Below, piece after piece: positions 15,267 to 19,511 of a stretch of 19,511 nt of DNA (position 1 is the stretch's first letter; each line of letters starts with the position of its first letter). This stretch comes from Pseudomonadales bacterium (lineage in GTDB: Bacteria > Pseudomonadota > Gammaproteobacteria > Pseudomonadales > UBA3067). The notes under the pieces are model-generated. The model saw only the letters and a program-made list of their open reading frames with translations. It was not told the origin of the DNA and searched no databases. The DNA lies in assembly GCA_016763235.1 (NCBI GenBank), contig JAESUE010000399.1, positions 1-19,511 of the forward strand, given 5' to 3'. Made by a program: the position numbers and the translations under genes.

Positions 15267-15872
15267 TTAAATTTTAATTCCCGTATACCGATAATGCCCG
15301 GTAATTTTATAACGGAAGAGCATATCATTGATTCTTGGCCCTTTTCCGATATTGTGAACGATCAAAGGCCTTTTCCCATCATCCGACTTTTTATCAATAA
15401 CAATTCCTATGTGAGGCAAATTACCCGGCAACATCCATGTAACAAGATCACCCGCACGATATTCGGCTGAAGAATGAGAGATTGTAAGAGACATTCCATG
15501 CCGCTCAAAAAATGTTTGTAAATTTGGAACTCTTCTATGATCTATATTTTTATCGGGCCGAGATAAGCCCCAAATCCTACTTGATGGATATAGATAAAAA
15601 TTTTCAGCCATATCTTCATGCACGTCTTTTTGAAGATCAATGCCGACTGTTCGATATGCCCTAATTATTACATCCGTGCATACCCCAGAACCAGAAGGGA
15701 CATCCCCATTGGGGTAGGCTAAAGATATATATGCCCCGTCATATTGAACATCATGTAATGTACGCGCCTTCGCGGCTGCTACTAACTTTAGCGCAAATGA
15801 ATCACTTACGACATCCGCTAACGAAACAGAATGTAGGAAGAAAAAACAGAATATAAGAACAGCTTTCCTCAT
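15267..15872 (-). CDS. DUF1287 family exported protein (YijF-like, NlpC/P60-like fold)
   Basis: The open frame extends to 16052, but the first 60 codons look non-coding. ATG at 15870-15872 has GAGGG eight bases upstream and opens a clear signal peptide (MRKAVLIFCFFFLHSVSLA, cleavage before Asp20), so this start is preferred and gives 201 residues. The DUF1287 hallmarks follow: YDGAYISLAYPNGDVPSGSGVCTDVIIRAYR with Cys65, DMAENFYLYP, then GDLVTWMLP and LPHIGIV with His154, and IVHNIGKGPR. Cys and His placed this way are the NlpC/P60-like pair, so a periplasmic cysteine hydrolase of the cell wall is a reasonable guess, though no activity is proven for the family. Confidence 0.85.
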   Translation of the reverse strand: MRKAVLIFCFFFLHSVSLADVVSDSFALKLVAAAKARTLHDVQYDGAYISLAYPNGDVPSGSGVCTDVIIRAYRTVGIDLQKDVHEDMAENFYLYPSSRIWGLSRPDKNIDHRRVPNLQTFFERHGMSLTISHSSAEYRAGDLVTWMLPGNLPHIGIVIDKKSDDGKRPLIVHNIGKGPRINDMLFRYKITGHYRYTGIKI

Positions 15873-16104
15873 ACAGTTAACCCTCAAGAAACCTAACGAT
15901 ACCATTAACGGAACGCCATTGTAGATAGGTATGCCTGCAACACAGACAAACCCCGTGCTCTCACGCATCAACGATTTTTTAATCACACCGATCGAAGATA
16001 ATATTGTTCGAAAATAGCGACGACATAAACAAAAGGCCCAGCATGTTTTCACCTATGTTGTAGCCACCTATATCGGGCTCGCTCAACAACAGAATAGGTA
16101 TTGA
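15873..16104. other. Spacer with no gene seen
   Basis: 232 bases upstream of the DUF1287 start. The open frame through it is out of character (Cys-rich, no ribosome site) and is not called. It presumably holds the DUF1287 promoter. Confidence 0.5.
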
Positions 16105-16302
16105 TTAAAATGTTTCATCTTCACTATAAACACGCACCACAATTTCACCATTAACACATTCAGACACCAAAAAAATTATGGGCTTACAGCATACTTGGCA
16201 ATCTTCAGTATACTGCTGATCCAAATCGGCTGAATCAATGAGAACATCAATCGCTTCACCACAATAAGGACACCCTATCGACTTCTCAGTTAATTGATTC
16301 AA
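16105..16302 (-). CDS. CPXCG-motif cysteine-rich protein
   Basis: 65 residues with two zinc-ribbon-like pairs: IGCPYCGEAIDVLID (Cys11, Cys14) and QYTEDCQVCCKPI (Cys35, Cys38). This matches the CPXCG cysteine-rich family, small cytoplasmic proteins of unknown role. The acidic centre and the ending VVRVYSEDE are also typical. It sits 63 bases downstream of the HxlR gene on the same strand. Its full length suggests it is intact. Confidence 0.85.
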   Translation of the reverse strand: MNQLTEKSIGCPYCGEAIDVLIDSADLDQQYTEDCQVCCKPIIFLVSECVNGEIVVRVYSEDETF

Positions 16303-16365
16303 CTGCTACGATACTCCAGACTTATCGAAATACAAAATGGGGCTTTTTTACGCACGAGCGCATAA

Positions 16366-17070
16366 CTAAATCCTATTTTCCTCTGGTTGTTTTTTAATAC
16401 CTGCAACACTGCTTTGACCTAACCATTTTACAGCGATGCGGGTGTATTTTTCATCCCCTTTTATAATCAGCTCTCGATCCTTTATCGCTGTTGCAAAGTC
16501 TTCCCACCCCATCCAAACTTTGGTGAGTTTTTTGGCCGATACCTTGATATAAACATCGACGTCAAAACCGTGATCAATATGACACAAATCGTTTTTATCA
16601 TCCTCAGAAATCAGCCAATGTTGACTCTTGCTTTCTGGAACATCCGTTAGGAAGAATTCGACGATAAAAGGATTAGGAAGCTGTGGCATGGGTTTAATAT
16701 TGCGGCGAATATCCCACATAAGCAGACCGACATCGATATCTTCTACAGAGGGTTCTATTTTCAACCATTCTTGCCCCCATCCTGCCATGCTCATAACAAC
16801 TGGACCAAGTGCTTTACCGGCATTGGTCAAACGGTAGTGAACCAGTGAACCCGCACCCTCTTCTCGCGTTAAAACCCCCACCTCAATAAGTTCCTTTAAA
16901 CGACTGGATAAAAGCGTGCGTGACATACGAGGCACACCTCGGCTAATGTCGTTGAATTGGGATGAGCCAAATAGCAGCTCTCTTAACACTAACATCGTCC
17001 AGCGAGTACACAAAAACTCAGATGACATCGCAAGTGGACAATATTGACCGTACTGAACATGTTTACTCAT
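16366..17070 (-). CDS. HxlR-family transcriptional regulator with C-terminal extra domain
   Basis: 234 residues. Residues about 1-95 are an HxlR winged helix: YCPLAMSSEFLCTRWTMLVLRELLFGSSQFNDI, then the recognition region RMSRTLLSSRLKELIEVGVL and the wing GSLVHYRLTNAGKAL. Cys11 and Cys21 stand where redox-sensing HxlR members often carry a cysteine. Residues about 100-230 form a second domain containing VYIKVSAKKLTKVWMGWEDF and GDEKYTRIAVKWL, like the SCP2-type tail found in long HxlR proteins. It is divergent from the truncated hemoglobin gene 133 bases away, so it may control it and itself; this is inference from context. Confidence 0.85.
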   Translation of the reverse strand: MSKHVQYGQYCPLAMSSEFLCTRWTMLVLRELLFGSSQFNDISRGVPRMSRTLLSSRLKELIEVGVLTREEGAGSLVHYRLTNAGKALGPVVMSMAGWGQEWLKIEPSVEDIDVGLLMWDIRRNIKPMPQLPNPFIVEFFLTDVPESKSQHWLISEDDKNDLCHIDHGFDVDVYIKVSAKKLTKVWMGWEDFATAIKDRELIIKGDEKYTRIAVKWLGQSSVAGIKKQPEENRI

Positions 17071-17123
17071 TGATTTTTATCGCCTTTATTACCATGTTCG
17101 TTATTTTGCTTAATCTCAGCAGT

Positions 17124-17144
17124 CTAGTCCACTTTCTGTACTAG
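17124..17144. promoter_or_regulatory. Candidate HxlR operator
   Basis: CTAGT (17124-17128) and ACTAG (17140-17144) are perfect half-sites separated by 11 bases in the spacer between the divergent regulator and hemoglobin genes. Length and symmetry suit a dimeric winged-helix regulator. Assignment rests on position only. Confidence 0.4.
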
Positions 17145-17203
17145 CATGAACAGTGCGTCGAGGGCTATGCTTATCTTAGTTCAAAACAACAACGGGGATA
17201 ATA

Positions 17204-17563
17204 ATGAGCGAATCTTTATACAAACGATTAGGCGGCACGCCAGGCATTAACGCAATAGCGAATGATTTGGTGGATAATCATTTATCTAACCCAACTATTA
17301 GCACCCGGTTCACAAATGCCGACCCTGAAAAACTTAAAAAGGGTGCCGCAACATTTTTCATTACCGGTACTGGCGGGGCTGCATGCTATGAGGGCAAAGA
17401 TATGACCAGCGTTCATAAAAATATGAATATTTCTGCCGTTGAATATATGGCAGCTTTAGACGATGCCTTAGATGCACTAGACAACAACAATGTTGGTCAG
17501 CGAGAAAAAGAGGAAGTGCTGTTTATCCTTCATAGCTTCCGTAAAGAAATTATGCACGTATAG
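17204..17563 (+). CDS. Group 1 truncated hemoglobin
   Basis: 119 residues. SLYKRLGG at the start, the helix ending in the FFITGTGG glycine motif, YEGKDM, and the proximal His71 in SVHKNMNIS are family landmarks, followed by EYMAALDDALDALD and HSFRKEIMHV. Such proteins bind heme and act on oxygen or nitric oxide in the cytoplasm. The B10 position, usually Tyr in group 1 members such as HbN, aligns here with Val23 (NDLVDNHL), as in the DxLVxNHL-type subfamily. A GGGGA ribosome site lies five bases before the ATG. The divergent HxlR gene suggests stress-controlled expression. Confidence 0.88.
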   Translation: MSESLYKRLGGTPGINAIANDLVDNHLSNPTISTRFTNADPEKLKKGAATFFITGTGGAACYEGKDMTSVHKNMNISAVEYMAALDDALDALDNNNVGQREKEEVLFILHSFRKEIMHV

Positions 17564-17573
17564 CTCAATAAAA

Positions 17574-17608
17574 CGATACCTACCTAATCATAAGTTAGGT
17601 AGGTATCG
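17574..17608. terminator. Perfect 14-bp hairpin after the hemoglobin gene
   Basis: CGATACCTACCTAA (17574-17587), a seven-base loop, then TTAGGTAGGTATCG (17595-17608). It begins ten bases after the hemoglobin stop. The T-run needed for intrinsic termination is on the minus-strand side (AAAA at 17570-17573 on plus), so it may stop minus-strand read-through from the transposase remnants as well as fold the 3' end of the hemoglobin mRNA. Confidence 0.65.
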
Positions 17609-17659
17609 ACGCGTAAAATGCGTCAACGACTACCGAGAAGTGAATGAAACAAACAAAAA

Positions 17660-17676
17660 GTAAGCGCCCATTAATT
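17660..17676 (-). mobile_element. IS66-family terminal inverted repeat
   Basis: The plus strand reads GTAAGCGCCCATTAATT. GTAAGCG is the usual outer start of IS66-family ends. It lies 20 bases beyond the stop of the IS66 transposase remnant, exactly where the element's end should be. The opposite end of the element is not in the window. Confidence 0.7.
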
Positions 17677-17696
17677 ATGGGTACATTCTTAGAATG

Positions 17697-17843
17697 TTAT
17701 CTCCATGGCAGTAAATCTTCCAACTTCTCAACGGTATCCGCATACGCAAGCTGTTTTAACATAACCATGAAATACGCATACTGCCCCAGCCCATTGGCTT
17801 TGGCAGTTTCGACAAGGCTGTAATACAGAGTACCGGCATGTAG
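17697..17843 (-). pseudogene. IS66-family transposase (TnpC), C-terminal remnant
   Basis: The minus strand encodes LYYSLVETAKANGLGQYAY, then VMLKQLAYADTVEKLEDLLPW and a stop at 17697-17699, matching the IS66_C tail (LYSLIETAKANGLEPYAY ... LLPW). Only about 48 residues are left; the frame is closed upstream by TAA, so the catalytic DDE part is gone. The remnant is too short to be active. Confidence 0.85.
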
Positions 17844-17875
17844 AGATTATTCAGGGTCAGGCCTGCTACATCGCA

Positions 17876-18016
17876 TTAAATTAATAAAAATACAATAATG
17901 CGTAAATTAAATAGCTTATAAATTAAGTGTTCAAACGTATCTTCACCTAGCACTTCAGGGTAATTGATATCGAAGAAACCGCTTTGGTTGAAGTTATCAT
18001 TCAAGAAATTAGACAT
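17876..18016 (-). pseudogene. Possible transposase N-terminal fragment (46 codons)
   Basis: From ATG at 18014-18016 the frame reads MSNFLNDNFNQSGFFDINYP, then EVLGEDTFEHLIYKLF, and ends after a hydrophobic tail at 17876-17878. The F-D-I-N-Y-P ... G-x-T-F-E-x-x-I pattern resembles the start of IS1182-like/DUF772 transposases, but this is a weak recollection. It lies between the RAYT and IS66 remnants on the same strand, which supports a mobile origin. Confidence 0.4.
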
Positions 18017-18057
18017 GGAATAACTTACTAAGCGAAAAAAAGATTAAAAGAAAAAGA

Positions 18058-18386
18058 TTAAAAGGACATCCATCTTTGTACAAGGAAAGAAACACAACTG
18101 CCCCAACGTTCGATCACTTCTTCTTTATCCCAAGATTTAGCTGCGTCTTGATTGACAAACAAAACCAGATGCTAGTGATTAGACATCACCGCATAAGCGC
18201 ACACGTCAATGGAAAAGACCGAAGCAAGAAACTTGATGCGCTCCACTAACCAGACCTTGCGATGACCGAAGTTTTGCCCGCTTAGAGCATCTTCGCCGCA
18301 CAGGTAGGCCCGGCGCACACAGCGGGAATACAGTGATAGAACGGCGCATCCTCAACTGCGATCAATTCTTTGCGGGCGAGTGTCAT
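18058..18386 (-). pseudogene. REP-associated tyrosine transposase (RAYT, IS200-like Y1) pseudogene
   Basis: It starts MTLARKELIAVEDAPFYHC, then shifts frame by one base (AA at 18327-18328 should be AAA) and continues SRCVRRAYLCGEDALSGQNF, GHRKVWLVERIKFLASVFSIDV and CAYAVMSNH-stop-HLVLF. It then reads VNQDAAKSWDKEEVIERWG and ends early at 18058. These are the standard RAYT blocks. The TAG at 18172-18174 replaces the residue between the two His of the HUH metal motif. The C-terminal half with the nucleophilic Tyr is missing. RAYTs mobilise REP palindromes by single-strand cut and paste; this copy is dead. Confidence 0.9.
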
Positions 18387-18425
18387 TCAAGTTCCTTTTT
18401 ATGCGTAAACGTAAGAGGATTATTA

Positions 18426-18689
18426 TTAGTAGAAAAACATGTCAACTTTTAGACGGGTGTCCTCTAGTATTCTCCATTTTTCAAATGGCACCTCAACACT
18501 AGAAGTTTTAACCCCATACTCATTAAGCAGATTACGCACATACACTGTATCGGAATAGAGCATATCGTCCTCAACATAAATGCCAATGGCGTTAGCCTTC
18601 ACTTTAACTTCAGAGCATGACAAGCCAACTGTATTTGCTACTGAAGCAATACCGCAACCTGTTTTCTCTTCTTGAATAACAACATACAT
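18426..18689 (-). pseudogene. C39-like peptidase (Peptidase_C39_2), truncated after the Cys half
   Basis: From Met at 18687-18689 the 87-residue product begins MYVVIQEEKTGCGIASVANT, the C39-like nucleophile block with Cys12, followed by VGLSCSEVKVKANAIGIYVE and DTVYVRNLLNEYGVK. The usual second half with the catalytic His is absent: after about residue 80 the sequence becomes unrelated and stops near the RAYT remnant start. The frame could extend to 18797, but that stretch lies in the attC-like palindrome and is rejected as coding. Probably cut by the mobile-element insertion, though it may still be transcribed. Confidence 0.7.
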
Positions 18690-18704
18690 ATTCGACTCAG
18701 AAAA

Positions 18705-18816
18705 TATAACTCCGCGGTCAATGGCAGACCAAAGATTAGTGGCTTTTGTGGTATTAGCGCGCCGACCACAAAAGATGCTGAGCTTTGGGCTGTCCATTGC
18801 ATTGCTTTGTTAAGGC
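18705..18816 (+). other. attC-like imperfect palindrome (candidate integron recombination site)
   Basis: From TATAAC (18705-18710) to GTTAAGGC (18809-18816), the two arms pair closely. The inner stem is CTTTTGTGGT (18743-18752) against ACCACAAAAG (18765-18774), exact over 10 bases. The outer stem is CAATGGCAGACCAAAG (18719-18734) against CTTTGGGCTGTCCATTG (18783-18799), with one mismatch and one unpaired base. A long imperfect hairpin with an extrahelical base, ending in AAC / GTT boxes, is the attC plan. The end boxes each deviate by about one base from RYYYAAC and GTTRRRY, and no integrase is in the window. Confidence 0.5.
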
Positions 18817-18831
18817 ATTACCACTATAGTT

Positions 18832-18848
18832 GTACGGAAACACCGTAC
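18832..18848. promoter_or_regulatory. Candidate YefM operator
   Basis: GTACGG (18832-18837), AAACA, CCGTAC (18843-18848): a perfect palindrome ending 14 bases before the yefM ATG. YefM of E. coli recognises palindromes with a TGTACA core, and TGTAC is present here at 18831-18835. Autoregulation is expected for the family. Confidence 0.5.
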
Positions 18849-18862
18849 TCTTGGAGAAAGCA

Positions 18863-19135
18863 ATGAACTCTGTCAGTGTAAATCAGTTTAGAGATAATCT
18901 AAAATCTTTTATAGAACAAGTAGTTAATGATCACACCCCCATTAAAGTAACTCGTCGTGCTGGTGAGGACTTTGTAGTAATAAGTGCCGACGACTGGGAG
19001 AGAGAACAAGAAACCCTACACGTATTACAAAGTAACTCTTTAATGCTACAAATCTCAGCATCTTTGGCTACTCACACACAAAATACCGGCTATAAACCAA
19101 CAACAGAGCAATTAAATGAGATCACTGGTCTTTGA
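18863..19135 (+). CDS. yefM: YefM/Phd-family antitoxin
   Basis: 90 residues from ATG at 18863, chosen over an upstream ATG at 18830 because GGAG lies six bases before it and MNSVSVNQFRDNLKSFIEQV is the normal family start. The N-terminal half (NQFRDNLKSF ... PIKVTRRAGEDFVVISADDWE) is the DNA-binding fold; the C-terminal half (YKPTTEQLNEITGL) wraps the toxin and is disordered when free. It overlaps the yoeB start by 20 bases. The operon sits directly behind the attC-like palindrome, as a cassette gene would. Confidence 0.92.
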   Translation: MNSVSVNQFRDNLKSFIEQVVNDHTPIKVTRRAGEDFVVISADDWEREQETLHVLQSNSLMLQISASLATHTQNTGYKPTTEQLNEITGL

Positions 19136-19388
19136 AGGTAATACTTGGTTTGCATATGAAGAACTGCGTGAAAAAGATAAAATATTACATAAAGCCCTGC
19201 GTAAACTACTAAAAGAAATGCTTCGCTCAAATGATCCAAGTGCAGGATCAGGAAAACCTGAACCTCTTAAGCATACTCTTGCAGGATTATGGTCAAAGCG
19301 TATCTCACAAAAAGATCGGCTAATTTATAAATTCGACAACTTACACATTTATATTTTTGCTATTGGCGGTCACTACGACCAGCCTTAA
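19116..19388 (+). CDS. yoeB: YoeB/Txe-family mRNA interferase toxin
   Basis: 90 residues with the YoeB series: FEGNTWFAYEELREKDKILH, LLKEMLR, SGKPEPLKHTLAGLWSKRI, DRLIYKFD and the C-terminal GGHYDQP. The Glu of GKPEPLK, the Arg of WSKRI and the HY pair match catalytic or ribosome-contact residues in E. coli YoeB, so it looks active: a ribosome-dependent endoribonuclease restrained by YefM. Its stop codon lies inside GCCTTAAC at 19383-19390, the possible start of a second cassette-end sequence. Confidence 0.92.
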   Translation: MRSLVFEGNTWFAYEELREKDKILHKALRKLLKEMLRSNDPSAGSGKPEPLKHTLAGLWSKRISQKDRLIYKFDNLHIYIFAIGGHYDQP

Positions 19389-19500
19389 CGTCTCAAACAC
19401 CGCGCGGTGAAGCTGGCGGCTTTTGTGCGTGTTTTTGCACAAAAAATGGAATGGTTCGCCTCGCTACCTAAGCGGCATCACAATGTGCCAAAATTAAGGC
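19383..19500 (+). other. Possible second cassette-end palindrome
   Basis: It starts with GCCTTAA over the yoeB stop and ends in TTAAGGC (19494-19500), with a central TTTTGTGC ... GCACAAAA hairpin preceded by GGC, like the core of the 18705-18816 element. The middle arms pair poorly, and the 3' box has A where attC needs G. It may be a divergent attC or a plain terminator hairpin. Confidence 0.3.
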
Positions 19501-19511
19501 GATCAAAAAAC

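Noticed and set aside
15873..16052. N-terminal 60-codon extension of the DUF1287 gene
   Set aside because: It is Cys-rich and without family similarity, while the internal ATG has a good ribosome site and starts a proper signal peptide.
18690..18797. N-terminal 36-codon extension of the C39-like fragment
   Set aside because: The stretch is part of the long palindrome, and the family start fits the internal Met (MYVVIQEEK).

Overview
The window looks like an accessory-rich piece of a marine-type gammaproteobacterial chromosome. Reasons: a methylmalonate-semialdehyde dehydrogenase N-terminus, Lol-type lipoproteins, OmpA and thrombospondin type 3 (TSP3) surface proteins, a REP-associated tyrosine transposase remnant, and moderate GC with AT-rich spacers. 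A Cellvibrionales-like host is a guess; no rRNA, tRNA or housekeeping marker is present to fix it.

Left part (1-3070). The cut 5' end of an mmsA-like gene reads out of the window. A long spacer of about 1 kb follows, holding a MITE-like palindrome, a deletion-scarred second copy of a GFA-family gene and a short inverted-repeat element. After it come a BrnT/BrnA toxin-antitoxin pair on the minus strand, a small lipoprotein on the plus strand, and the intact GFA-family zinc protein on the minus strand.

Middle (3075-12762, all minus strand). This is the dominant feature: a secreted repeat protein of about 2,830 residues. It has a signal peptide, about 18 Ig-like repeats of roughly 85 residues each carrying a Cys pair, about 680 residues of calcium-type TSP3 repeats, and a C-terminal Gly-Gly/hydrophobic segment. 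It is split into two reading frames by one missing base at 9777-9779. Directly downstream lies a barrel/TSP3/OmpA-domain protein. Its signal peptide is in frame only if translation begins at AUU, or if one base is missing from an A5 run. The two genes look like one surface-adhesion operon.

Right-middle (12763-17563). Two direct copies of a palindromic repeat bracket a membrane-anchored esterase and a cysteine-rich lipoprotein. Then come minus-strand genes for a small membrane protein, a DUF1287 protein, a CPXCG zinc-ribbon protein and an HxlR regulator. A group 1 truncated hemoglobin is divergent from the regulator, with a palindrome between them.

Right end (17564-19511). This is a graveyard of mobile elements on the minus strand: an IS66 C-terminal end with its terminal repeat, a transposase-like N-terminal scrap, and a RAYT pseudogene with a frameshift and a stop inside the HUH motif. 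A truncated C39-like peptidase gene follows. A long imperfect palindrome with the architecture of an integron attC site comes next, then a YefM/YoeB toxin-antitoxin pair whose boundaries resemble a gene cassette.
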